Assembly: GCA_947455195.1 (NCBI GenBank) | Contig: CANGMI010000008.1 | Coordinates: 186,001 to 250,000, forward strand | Direction of reading: 5' to 3' | Source: Pseudomonadota bacterium | GTDB taxonomy: Bacteria > Pseudomonadota > Gammaproteobacteria > Burkholderiales > SG8-39 | Length of the DNA: 64,000 nt | Shown: piece after piece, positions 29,344 through 37,371 of the stretch | Position numbering within the stretch: the stretch's first letter is position 1 | Layout of the letters: every line of letters starts with the position of its first letter | Notes under the pieces: generated by a model | What the model saw: the letters and a program-made list of their open reading frames with translations, nothing else | What the model was told of the DNA's origin: nothing | Databases searched by the model: none | Made by a program: the position numbers and the translations under genes

Positions 29344-30552
29344 ATGAAAGTCCTGCGCAACCGCAACTTCGCCCTCTACTCGGCGGGCAACATCGTCTCC
29401 TGGCTCGGCCTGTGGATGCAGCGCCTCGGGATCGGCTGGCTCTCCTGGGACCTCACCCATTCGGCAGTCTGGGTCGGCGTGGTCTCGATGGCCCAGTTCC
29501 TGCCCATCATCGGGTTCGGGCCACTCTTTGGTGTGCTGGCCGATCGGGTCGACCGCAAGCGTTACGCGATCGCCGTGCAGGTCGTCCAGATGGGCATCGC
29601 CGGACTGCTCTGGGTCGCTTGCGCGCTCGATGTCATGACCCCGATCGTGCTCGTGCTGCTCTGCACGGCCATCGGCATATCGAGCGCGGCCCATCAACCG
29701 ATCAGGCTCGCCCTGGTCAACGATCTGGTCCCACGCGACTTGCTACAGCAGGCCATCACCATCAACTCGGTTCTGTTCAACACCAGTCGTTTCGTGGGCC
29801 CGGCCCTCGGCGGGCTGGCCATCGCCACCGTTGGCGTCGCCTCGACCTTCGCGATCAATGCCGTGTCGTATCTTGCCATTCTGTGGTCGCTCACTCTGGT
29901 CGAATTGCCGACTCGAACGACACGACCAGCCTCGCGCGGGATGGCCAGCGACCTGCGCGCAGGTCTCGCGTACGTCTGGCAGCACCGGCCGATCCTGCAG
30001 CTCATGCTGGTCGCAGGGCAGACCGCGTTCTTCGCCCGCGGGGCCATCGAACTGATGCCGGCGTTTGCCGACGCCGTCTTCGAGCGGGGCAGCGCGGGGC
30101 TTGCAACGCTCACCACCGCGGCCGGTGCGGGAGCCGTGGCAGCGGGGCTGCTCCTGTCACGTACCGGATCGGCCGGGCGCGAAGCGTGGCTGGCCGCCCA
30201 GGGGTCGGTGGCGGCCGGCGCCGTTCTCGCCCTCTTCGGATTGACTCATGACTTCGCCGCCGGGGTTGCCGTGGTGGCACTGCTCGGATTCGCCACGACC
30301 CTGTGCACGATCGGCATGCAGGTCGAACTGCAATCGACTGTCGACAATGACTATCGCGGGCGCGTGGTGAGCCTCTGGGGCGTGGTAACGATCGCGATGC
30401 CTTCACTGGGCAGCACCCTCATCGGCACCCTCGCGCACTGGGAGGTGCTGGGCACGTCGGGTGGGCTCTCCAACGTCACGCTGGCTTCAGGCGTGGCCTG
30501 CGCAACTCTGGCCTGGCTGAGTACCGGGCAACTGCGGGCGCGCAAGACCTGA
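29344..30552 (+). CDS. MFS transporter (EntS/DHA3-like exporter family)
   Basis: Inner-membrane permease of 402 aa with 11-12 predicted helices. Family features include FALYSAGNIVSWLGLWMQRLGIGWLSW at the N-terminus, typical of the MFS_3/EntS group, and the A-motif-like GVLADRVDRKRYAI. It follows the acyl-CoA dehydrogenase gene by 27 bases and may be cotranscribed. These proteins usually export small molecules; the substrate here is unknown. Confidence 0.88.
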   Translation: MKVLRNRNFALYSAGNIVSWLGLWMQRLGIGWLSWDLTHSAVWVGVVSMAQFLPIIGFGPLFGVLADRVDRKRYAIAVQVVQMGIAGLLWVACALDVMTPIVLVLLCTAIGISSAAHQPIRLALVNDLVPRDLLQQAITINSVLFNTSRFVGPALGGLAIATVGVASTFAINAVSYLAILWSLTLVELPTRTTRPASRGMASDLRAGLAYVWQHRPILQLMLVAGQTAFFARGAIELMPAFADAVFERGSAGLATLTTAAGAGAVAAGLLLSRTGSAGREAWLAAQGSVAAGAVLALFGLTHDFAAGVAVVALLGFATTLCTIGMQVELQSTVDNDYRGRVVSLWGVVTIAMPSLGSTLIGTLAHWEVLGTSGGLSNVTLASGVACATLAWLSTGQLRARKT

Positions 30553-30568
30553 TCGGTACGGCCCGCAG
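30532..30568. terminator. Possible bidirectional hairpin between convergent genes
   Basis: CTGCGGGC (30532-30539) and GCCCGCAG (30561-30568) form a perfect 8-bp stem across the MFS stop codon, between convergent genes. There is no U-tract and the loop is 21 nt, so intrinsic termination is only a possibility. Confidence 0.3.
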
Positions 30569-30571
30569 GAC

Positions 30572-31540
30572 TTACCAGTCCAGCACGAGCCGCGGGGTCA
30601 GACTCCCCGAGCAGCACACCATGAGACTCTTGTTGGCTGCGCGCTCTTCCTTGCTGAGGACGAGGTCGCGGTGGTCAGGCAGCCCCTCGATCACCCGCAG
30701 TTCGCACGTGCCACATACGCCTTCCATGCACGAGTAAGGCACATCGATGTCATGGTCGAGCATGGCGTCGAGTATGGTCTTTCCGGGAGGCACCTCGATC
30801 GAGCGCCCGGAGCGCGACAACACGACCGTGTAGCCACCCTCGGCCGCGACCGGCGTCGCCGAACTGAAATATTCGACATGCACGGTTGAGGGATCCCGCG
30901 CGGCGCAAGCCGTCTCGAACGCCGCCAGCATGGGTAGCGGCCCGCAACAGTAGACATGGGTATCGGGCGCGCAGGCCCCCACCAGCGCCGGCAGGTCGAG
31001 CATGCGTCCACCGGGTGCCTGGTCGAAGTTCAGGTGCACCCGATTGCCACCCGCCTCCGCGTCGAGCGCCATGAGGGCATCGACGCAGGCAGCCACCGGG
31101 CGCGTGCGAGCCGAGTACCACATTTCCCAGGACCGTCCCAGCGCCTGCAATCGCCGGGCCATGCACAGGAGCGGCGTCACGCCGATGCCACCGGCAAAGA
31201 ACACGGTGTGTGCCGCCGACTCCTCGAGCGGGAAGTTGTTCGAGGGCGCCGAGATCTGCAGACGATCACCACACCGCAGGCTCTCATGGATGAACCGAGA
31301 ACCGCCGCGACTTGCCGAGTCGCGATTCACTGCGACCACATAACGATGGGTCTCGGCCTGATCGTTCAGGAGCGAATAACTGCGGCTGATGCCATTGGGC
31401 AACTCGATATCGATATGGGCTCCGGCTTCGAACGCGGGCAGCGATGCGCCATCGGTTCGAACCAACTCGAGGGAGATGATGCCTTCGGCTTCCCAGCGGA
31501 CGGACTGGATACGAACTTCGATCGATGCGGCGGTGGACAT
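30572..31540 (-). CDS. PDR/VanB-type ferredoxin-reductase, oxygenase component absent
   Basis: Class IA oxygenase reductase (322 aa) that moves electrons from NAD(P)H through a flavin to a plant-type [2Fe-2S] cluster. Domains in order: flavin domain with SRSYSLLND, NAD domain with FFAGGIGVTPLL, and a C-terminal ferredoxin with Cys271, Cys276, Cys279 and Cys309. This order, with the ferredoxin last, is that of phthalate dioxygenase reductase and VanB. No Rieske oxygenase partner is seen in the window. It is divergent from the first Bug gene. Confidence 0.92.
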   Translation of the reverse strand: MSTAASIEVRIQSVRWEAEGIISLELVRTDGASLPAFEAGAHIDIELPNGISRSYSLLNDQAETHRYVVAVNRDSASRGGSRFIHESLRCGDRLQISAPSNNFPLEESAAHTVFFAGGIGVTPLLCMARRLQALGRSWEMWYSARTRPVAACVDALMALDAEAGGNRVHLNFDQAPGGRMLDLPALVGACAPDTHVYCCGPLPMLAAFETACAARDPSTVHVEYFSSATPVAAEGGYTVVLSRSGRSIEVPPGKTILDAMLDHDIDVPYSCMEGVCGTCELRVIEGLPDHRDLVLSKEERAANKSLMVCCSGSLTPRLVLDW

Positions 31541-31571
31541 GGCTCAGGATGTTCGAGAAAGGGCGAAGCGG

Positions 31572-31601
31572 GCGCCGGTTGCGCACCGCCACAACCGGCG
31601 C
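31572..31601. repeat. Perfect inverted repeat in divergent promoter region
   Basis: GCGCCGGTTG (31572-31581) and CAACCGGCGC (31592-31601) form a perfect 10-bp inverted repeat with a 10-base centre. It lies in the 234-base region between the divergent reductase and Bug receptor genes. It could be an operator or an RNA hairpin in the reductase leader; it lacks a T-tract. The rest of this intergenic region holds a TACAAT (31667-31672) that might be a -10 box for the Bug gene. Confidence 0.5.
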
Positions 31602-31774
31602 ATTGTCTCGCAAAGGCCGCACGCCAGGCAATCGGCGCCCAGCCTCCGGGCCGCGGCACCATGGCCTACAATGGCCGTTACCCCCGGGGGATCCGGCGCT
31701 GAAAACCGGGGGAGTGCCGGCATGCGGTTCGATGCAAGGCGCACCACCGCGACCCGAGAGGATGACATCACACC

Positions 31775-32764
31775 ATGCCCCCCGCCTATCTGTACGCAAC
31801 CGTCCGACTTGCACTCGGCGCGATCATCCTGAGCACGCTCGGGGCCGTCGACGAGGCCCGGGCGCAAACCTGGCCAAACCGCGCAGTGCAGGCGGTCATT
31901 TCGTACACCCCGGGCAGTTCCACCGACATCGTCGGACGAATCGTGGCGCAGAAACTCGCCGAGTTGTGGGCGGTGCCAGTAGTGGTCGAGAACCGCGCAG
32001 GCGCCGGCGGCTCGATTGCCATGACCTGGGTTGCGCGAGCCAATGCCGATGGCTACACGCTGCTCTTCGACTCCACGGGTCACGTCGTGACACCTTCGCT
32101 CTACCCGAAGATGCCGATCGACGTGTTGCGCGACCTGGTCGAGGTCGCAACCTTCGCGATCCAGCCCAACGTGCTGGTCGTACCCGCCCGATCCCCCTAT
32201 CGAACTCTCATGGACCTGGTCAACGCATCGCGGACCAACCCGGGCTCGATCAACTTTGCCTCGGCCGGGGTCGGCAGCGCGACACACCTCAATCTGGAGC
32301 GCTTCGTGGCGGCTGCCGGCATCAAGGTGACTCATGTTCCCTACAAAGGCACGCCCGAGGTGATCAGCGGTCTTCTGAACAATTCGGTCGACTGCTACTG
32401 GGCACCGATATCGGCGGCGATCTCCAACATCAAGGGCGGCAATCTGCGCGCACTGGCAGTAAGCACGCCGCAGCGCAGCAACCAGCTGCCCGATGTACCA
32501 ACCACTGGTGAGGCCGGTGTGGCCAATGCCGATTCGCCCATCTGGTTCGGCATGTGGGCGCCCTCTGCAACGCCGAAACCGGTCATCGCAAGGATTTCAG
32601 CCGATGTGCGCAAGGTACTCGGGATGGCCGATGTACGCGAGAAACTCGCCGCGCTGGGCAGCGACACCCTGGTGATGACGCCCGAGGAATTCGCACGCTT
32701 CGTGCGCGAAGAACTGCAGGTCTACACGAAGGTGGTCGCCAACGCAGGTATCCAGGCGCAGTAG
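31775..32764 (+). CDS. Bug/TctC-family periplasmic substrate-binding protein
   Basis: Secreted receptor of the tripartite tricarboxylate transporter family (329 aa). A signal peptide (about 1-30, ending ARA) precedes TWPNRAVQAVISYTPGSSTDIV, the family's opening strand. Further family landmarks are VVVENRAGAGGSIA, VPYKGTPEVISGLL and the LPDVPTTGEAG segment. Bug proteins bind carboxylates, amides or aromatic acids; the ligand is unknown here. It is followed 38 bases later by a second Bug gene. No tctA/tctB is nearby. Confidence 0.92.
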   Translation: MPPAYLYATVRLALGAIILSTLGAVDEARAQTWPNRAVQAVISYTPGSSTDIVGRIVAQKLAELWAVPVVVENRAGAGGSIAMTWVARANADGYTLLFDSTGHVVTPSLYPKMPIDVLRDLVEVATFAIQPNVLVVPARSPYRTLMDLVNASRTNPGSINFASAGVGSATHLNLERFVAAAGIKVTHVPYKGTPEVISGLLNNSVDCYWAPISAAISNIKGGNLRALAVSTPQRSNQLPDVPTTGEAGVANADSPIWFGMWAPSATPKPVIARISADVRKVLGMADVREKLAALGSDTLVMTPEEFARFVREELQVYTKVVANAGIQAQ

Positions 32765-32802
32765 GCCCCACCAACACGGCAAGTGGCGCGGAGGCGACCC
32801 CG

Positions 32803-33798
32803 ATGAAGACGCACATCACTTCCACCCTGCGCGCAGGCTTCGCGCTGCTCGCGCTGTGGGCCCTCTTGGGTAGTGCGGGTGCCCTCGCGCAAGTCGCTGG
32901 CTGGCCTGCCAAGCCCATTCATCTCATCATCGGCTTCGCGCCGGGCGGCAATCCGGATCTGCTCGCGCGCATGATCGCCCCCCGGATGAGTGAACTGCTC
33001 GGCGGCGCCATTCTGATCGAGAACAAGCCGGGCTCGAACGGCAATATCGCTGCCGATCTGGTGGCCAAGTCGGCACCCGACGGCTACACGCTTTTTCTGT
33101 CCGACACGTCGACCTACTCGATCGGCCCGCACATCTACGCAAAGCTGCCTTTCGACACCTTGCGCGACTTCACGCCGATCGTGCAGATTGCAGTGCCCCC
33201 CATGTACGTGGTGGTCAACGCGTCGGTACCGGTCAGTTCGATGCAGGAACTGGTTGCGCTGGCCAAGGCCAACCCGGGCAAGCTCGCGTACGCCTCGGCG
33301 GGCAACGGCTCGATCCACCACCTCACGACCGAATTGTTTCGCACCCAGACCGGTATCGACATCGTCCATGTACCTTACAAGGGCTCGGGCCAGTCGGCGC
33401 CCGCGCTCATCGCCGGTGATGTCCAGCTGGCCTTCATTGGCTGGACATCGGTGAATCAGGGGGTCCGTGCCGGTCGACTGCGTGCCATCGGGTTTGCTTC
33501 CGGCCGACGATCGCTGATGAACCCCGACCTGCCCACCATTGCCGAGACTGTGGCACCGGGGTTCGACGTGTCCTCCCCGATGGGCATTGGTGGCCCCGCA
33601 GGCCTGCCGCGCGATATCGTCGAGCGTGTCCAGAATGCTGCGCTCGACGCCGCGCGAGCCCCCGAGACCCGGGCGAAGATGTTGCAGATCGGCCTCGAAA
33701 TGGCCGATGGCCCGGCCGAGCTGTTTGCCGCCACGATTCGCAGCGACCACGAGAAGTTTGGTCGCGTCGCACGCACGATCGGACTCAAGCTAGACTGA
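32803..33798 (+). CDS. Bug/TctC-family periplasmic substrate-binding protein
   Basis: Second receptor of the tandem (331 aa). The start at 32803 is set by GGAGG nine bases upstream and gives a normal signal peptide (MKTHITST... ending ALAQ, about 30 residues). Family landmarks are WPAKPIHLIIGFAPGGNPD, ILIENKPGSNGNIAADLV, VPYKGSGQSAPALIAG and NPDLPTIAET. The tandem is followed within 40 bases by the enamidase-like gene, so the ligand may be the substrate of that pathway. Confidence 0.93.
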   Translation: MKTHITSTLRAGFALLALWALLGSAGALAQVAGWPAKPIHLIIGFAPGGNPDLLARMIAPRMSELLGGAILIENKPGSNGNIAADLVAKSAPDGYTLFLSDTSTYSIGPHIYAKLPFDTLRDFTPIVQIAVPPMYVVVNASVPVSSMQELVALAKANPGKLAYASAGNGSIHHLTTELFRTQTGIDIVHVPYKGSGQSAPALIAGDVQLAFIGWTSVNQGVRAGRLRAIGFASGRRSLMNPDLPTIAETVAPGFDVSSPMGIGGPAGLPRDIVERVQNAALDAARAPETRAKMLQIGLEMADGPAELFAATIRSDHEKFGRVARTIGLKLD

Positions 33799-33838
33799 TT
33801 GCTTCGGTGGCCTCGCCACCCCTGGCAGGCGGCAAGGC

Positions 33839-35032
33839 ATGAGAGTGCGTATCGAAGGCATCGGCGAGTGCTACAGCGGACAGATCGAATCGCCACGTCT
33901 CGAAATCGGGGCCATCGACATCGTGGACGGCCAGATCGAAGCCTTCGACGCAGCGCCCCAGGGAGATTACGACGCGCGCATCGATGCGGCCGGCGGCGCG
34001 GTCCTGCCGGGTCTGGTCGACGGCCATGTTCATCCGGCATTGGGTGAGTGGACCCCCACCCAGGACGCCCAGGGCTGGATCGGAAACTATCTGCACGGTG
34101 GCACGACGACGATGGTGTCGGCGGGCGAACTGCATATTCCGGGCCTGGACTACGCCAATCTCACCCCCGAGCTGGTGACTTCGATTGCGGTCGTGTCGGC
34201 CTCGACCACAGGTCGGGTCCGCTGGCGCGGCGTACGGGTGCATGCCGGCACCTGCCTCCTGGTGCCGGGAATGACCGAAGAGCACTTCGATCGTCTCGCT
34301 GCTGCCGGCTGCCGTTTCGTGAAGTTCATCTTCTTCCCGCTCGAGGATCGTCGCGACGAAGCTCGACAGATGGTCACCTGGGCTCATGCGCGCGGCATGC
34401 GCGTCAAGGTGCATACGGGCGGGGTCTCGCGCTCGGGGGCAAGCCGGATGTGCGGTTACTCGACGCTCGACTGGCTGCAACCCGACATCGCCGCCCATGT
34501 CAGCGGCGGGCCGATTCCGATGCCTGATGAGGACATCGACGCCCTGGTTGACCGGACCAGCTTCGCACTCGAAGTCTGCTCGTCGGGCAACGATCGATCG
34601 ACGCTGCGCCTGGTGCGTCGTCTGATGGACCAGGGCAAGCTCGCTCGTCTCGTCCTCGGGACCGATACCCCGGGCGGCACCGGCGTGATTCCGCGCGGTC
34701 TGTTTCGAAGCCTGCTCTTTCTCACCGGCGTGTGCGGCATGAGCCCGGGGGAAGCCATCGCATGTGCAACCGGCAACACGGCCCGTGCCCACGGCCTGGC
34801 GGTGGGCGTCATCGCCCCCGGTCGCTCGGCCGATCTGGTCATCGCAGGACGAGTCGAGGGATCATCGGGACCGGGCTTCTCGCACGCCCTGGCGCACGGC
34901 GACTTCCCGGGCATTTCGAGCGTGCTGGTCCAGGGCGTGCCCATGGTGCTGGGGCGCAGTGAACAGACGCCACCGCCGGCACGACCTGCGCTCTTCAGTT
35001 GCTGCAACTTCAGCTGGCTGGGCAATCGTTGA
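33839..35032 (+). CDS. Enamidase-like amidohydrolase (cyclic amide/enamide hydrolase candidate)
   Basis: Amidohydrolase-superfamily enzyme (397 aa) that most resembles enamidase of Eubacterium barkeri nicotinate fermentation, as I remember that sequence. Shared features are LHGGTTTMVSAG, VHTGG, the HVSGGP turn, GVIAPGRSADLVI and the TPPPARPA tail. Metal-ligand candidates are His63 and His65 (DGHVHP), His192, His220 and Asp276 (GTDTPGG). Where enamidase has the bridging Glu, this protein has Phe163 with Lys162 beside it, so a carboxylated Lys may bridge instead. It follows two Bug receptors and precedes a cupin. Substrate is inferred only as a cyclic amide. Confidence 0.8.
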   Translation: MRVRIEGIGECYSGQIESPRLEIGAIDIVDGQIEAFDAAPQGDYDARIDAAGGAVLPGLVDGHVHPALGEWTPTQDAQGWIGNYLHGGTTTMVSAGELHIPGLDYANLTPELVTSIAVVSASTTGRVRWRGVRVHAGTCLLVPGMTEEHFDRLAAAGCRFVKFIFFPLEDRRDEARQMVTWAHARGMRVKVHTGGVSRSGASRMCGYSTLDWLQPDIAAHVSGGPIPMPDEDIDALVDRTSFALEVCSSGNDRSTLRLVRRLMDQGKLARLVLGTDTPGGTGVIPRGLFRSLLFLTGVCGMSPGEAIACATGNTARAHGLAVGVIAPGRSADLVIAGRVEGSSGPGFSHALAHGDFPGISSVLVQGVPMVLGRSEQTPPPARPALFSCCNFSWLGNR

Positions 35033-35097
35033 ACCACCACGATGACTCGACCGAACAACCGACACCACCGCGCACGATCCGAGACGAGGCTGCCCCG

Positions 35098-35709
35098 ATG
35101 ATCAAGACCGCCCACATCGATGATGAGACCATGTCACGACGCGTTGCCCGTTTCTCGCAACTGCGCCCGCTGCCGGTTCAACGCGGCGCGGATATCCCGC
35201 AAGCCGCCCTCGACATCGTCTACGCACGCCAGCTGTTGTCGGTCATCGGCCTCGAGAAGGGTGCCGGATCGACCCCGATCAATGCGCAGGCCCCCATCAT
35301 CGGTGCGGGGGGCATGACGATGACCCTGGCCCTGTGCCCACCCGGACAAGGCCCGGAACTGCACGCCCATCGCCAGACCTTCGAGACCTTCACCGTGCTC
35401 GAGGGCCGATTCGAAGTGTGCTGGAACGACCACGGCGAAAACCGGCTCGAACTCGACCGGTTCGACACCATTTCGGTACCTCCCGGGGTCTGTCGTTCGT
35501 TTCGCAACATCGGCGCTGAAGACGCACTGCTGCAGGTAATCATCACCGGTGGCGTCCACGACATGAATGACATCGACTTCTCCGCGGCTGTGGTGCCCCG
35601 CATCGAGGCCATTGACGCCGAGGCACGTCCTCGTCTGGAAGCACTCGGATTTACCTTTACCGCAGCAGGCGAGGCCCCTGCCGCCGTTCGGGAAACCCCG
35701 ACCCGCTGA
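35098..35709 (+). CDS. Cupin-domain protein with incomplete metal site
   Basis: Small beta-barrel protein of the cupin superfamily (203 aa). Motif 1 is intact as LHAHRQTFETFTVLEG (HxH, Glu, Gly). Motif 2 reads SVPPGVCRSFRNIG, where the usual His is replaced by Arg. One metal ligand is therefore missing, which argues for altered metal binding or a binding/isomerase role rather than a standard dioxygenase. The ATG at 35098 is chosen because the first conserved residues follow it. It is 65 bases downstream of the amidohydrolase and probably in the same operon. Function unknown. Confidence 0.8.
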   Translation: MIKTAHIDDETMSRRVARFSQLRPLPVQRGADIPQAALDIVYARQLLSVIGLEKGAGSTPINAQAPIIGAGGMTMTLALCPPGQGPELHAHRQTFETFTVLEGRFEVCWNDHGENRLELDRFDTISVPPGVCRSFRNIGAEDALLQVIITGGVHDMNDIDFSAAVVPRIEAIDAEARPRLEALGFTFTAAGEAPAAVRETPTR

Positions 35710-35729
35710 TCGGATCGGCCGCCAGTCCT

Positions 35730-36530
35730 TCAGCGCAGATCGCCTGCCGCTGCACGCAGACGAACGGCAAATGCCGGGTAGAGATCGGACAGTTCGTCGG
35801 CGATCGGGCCCGCCAGCCAGTCGAGCTCACGCCGAGCGGGCGAAGGCGTGACCGCGATCCGCGGTGCTTCCACCCGTGACGAGGGGGCGAGCACTGCTGA
35901 CGCCGGTTCGACCGCATCGACCACATCGCATTCGAAGACAAACCCCGTATTCGCACGCACCTCTTCCTCGCTGACGCCAGGATGCAGGCTGGTCAGCACG
36001 AACCGCGCGCGCGATCGGTCGAACCGGAAGATCGCCTTGCCGGTCAGAAGCCACGCCGGGCCGCCCGGGCGATGAACGCCAGGCGGGCTCGAGCCGGTTG
36101 CGCTGATGAAGTCGACCCGCTCGACCAGAGCGCGTGCGCTGTGGTCTTCGCGAAAGACGATGACGCGCGGCACGACGTAGTAGAGCAGACCCGAGCCGAA
36201 CGAACCCGGGTAGCGCACCTTGGGCGCCTGATAGTCACCGACCGACACCAGGTTCAGATTGGCATCTCCGTCGATCTGCAGCGCGCCAAGCACGAAAGTC
36301 TCGAGACGGCCCTCGGCCGCGAAATCGAACAGTTCTGCACCGCCATTGGTATAGGGATTGTGCCGTGGGCTGCCCAGAATGGTGACCCGCATCCCCGGGT
36401 CATGGCGCTGGGCAAGCAGCGCGGCCGCCGCAGGAATGGGGGAATTGGCACCGATGCCCACCGTGTTGCTGCCCGCCATGAGCCCGGACATCGCGTGAGC
36501 CAGAAACGCGCTCGACAGTGCCTCAGCCAT
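35730..36530 (-). CDS. CoA-transferase family I beta subunit (GctB/CatJ/IpdB-like), catalytic Glu not seen
   Basis: Beta subunit of a heterodimeric CoA-transferase-fold enzyme (266 aa). It keeps GANSPIPAAAALLA, LGALQIDGDANLNLVSVGDYQAPKVR, PGSFGSG, VDFISATG and SLHPGVSEEEVRA, as in CatJ and GctB. The segment that carries the catalytic Glu in CatJ (YESGP) reads ILGSPRHNPY here, so the nucleophile appears absent. That is also the case in IpdAB, a CoA-ester ring hydrolase. The ATG at 36530 overlaps the alpha-subunit stop by eight bases. The reaction remains open. Confidence 0.82.
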   Translation of the reverse strand: MAEALSSAFLAHAMSGLMAGSNTVGIGANSPIPAAAALLAQRHDPGMRVTILGSPRHNPYTNGGAELFDFAAEGRLETFVLGALQIDGDANLNLVSVGDYQAPKVRYPGSFGSGLLYYVVPRVIVFREDHSARALVERVDFISATGSSPPGVHRPGGPAWLLTGKAIFRFDRSRARFVLTSLHPGVSEEEVRANTGFVFECDVVDAVEPASAVLAPSSRVEAPRIAVTPSPARRELDWLAGPIADELSDLYPAFAVRLRAAAGDLR

Positions 36531-37371
36531 CGATCGGCGCCAGGACGGCCCGCCTGTCGTCACACGCATTCGCTGCCAGCCAGGCCTCGATCCATCGGTC
36601 AAACCCGTCGCGGCTTCGCGCCACTCGGGCGTAATCGGCGAGCACCGCCTCATCCGCGCCGTACTCGCCATAAAGGCCGATCGGCGCCGCCCCGCGTGGC
36701 GCCAGGGCAACAGCGGTCACATACAGCGAGGGGATCACCGCAGGGGCCAGACACGGGTCATCAAGCAGCGATGTCTCCGACACCCGCTCGGCCGTTACCA
36801 GCGTCGTTCGAGCCGCGTGCGCCATCACGAGCAGTTCGCGTCGCATGCCCACCCAGATGTTGCCCTCGCGATCGGCCAACGGCACATGAATGAGTGCAAC
36901 CTCGGGACGAATGGCCGGAATGAGCACGATCGGGTCGGCCATGTCGGCACAGGGGTTGTCAATGACCTTCCAGTCCGGACGCGATCGCAGGAGATCGGAA
37001 CCGATGAGACCGCGCATCGCCATGAAAGGCACACCCTTCTCGCCAGCTACGAGACCGGCGTGAACGGCCGGGCAGGTGGCATCCCGGATCTGGATGGCGC
37101 CCGAGCGAATCGCCTCGGTGAATCGGGGCGCGAGACCCCATTCGCCGAGGCTCACGGCCGATGCCTCGATGAGCCGGACACACCCGGCACCGATCAGGAT
37201 GTCGGCCTGCAACCCCGCGGTCGGAACCCCGATGAGGTGCAGGTCCCGCACGCCCTGACGGACGAGCGCGCGAGTGGCTGCCATCGACACGCCGCCGACG
37301 TCGGAGGGAATGGCCACGCACTGGCCATGACCCACCCGCGCGGCAAGCTCGACAAGGTCAGTGAGCGGCAC
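36523..37371 (-). CDS. CoA-transferase family I alpha subunit (GctA/CatI-like)
   Basis: Alpha subunit of the CoA-transferase-fold pair (282 aa). It has the N-terminal segment CVAIPSDVGGVSMAATRALV, the GAGCVRLIEAS turn, FMAMRGLIGSDLLR, and DREGNIWVG, matching GctA/CatI. The C-terminus RDGFDRWIEAWL matches CatI-type ends. It overlaps the Mo-hydroxylase large-subunit gene by 14 bases upstream and its beta subunit downstream, so the three are one transcription unit. It likely acts on the product of the hydroxylase or amidohydrolase step. Confidence 0.85.
   Translation of the reverse strand: MPLTDLVELAARVGHGQCVAIPSDVGGVSMAATRALVRQGVRDLHLIGVPTAGLQADILIGAGCVRLIEASAVSLGEWGLAPRFTEAIRSGAIQIRDATCPAVHAGLVAGEKGVPFMAMRGLIGSDLLRSRPDWKVIDNPCADMADPIVLIPAIRPEVALIHVPLADREGNIWVGMRRELLVMAHAARTTLVTAERVSETSLLDDPCLAPAVIPSLYVTAVALAPRGAAPIGLYGEYGADEAVLADYARVARSRDGFDRWIEAWLAANACDDRRAVLAPIDG

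Noticed and set aside
28129-29697. A 522-codon minus-strand open frame opposite the acyl-CoA dehydrogenase
   Set aside because: Antisense of a gene with clear catalytic and flavin motifs; the composition is typical of a shadow frame in high-GC DNA.
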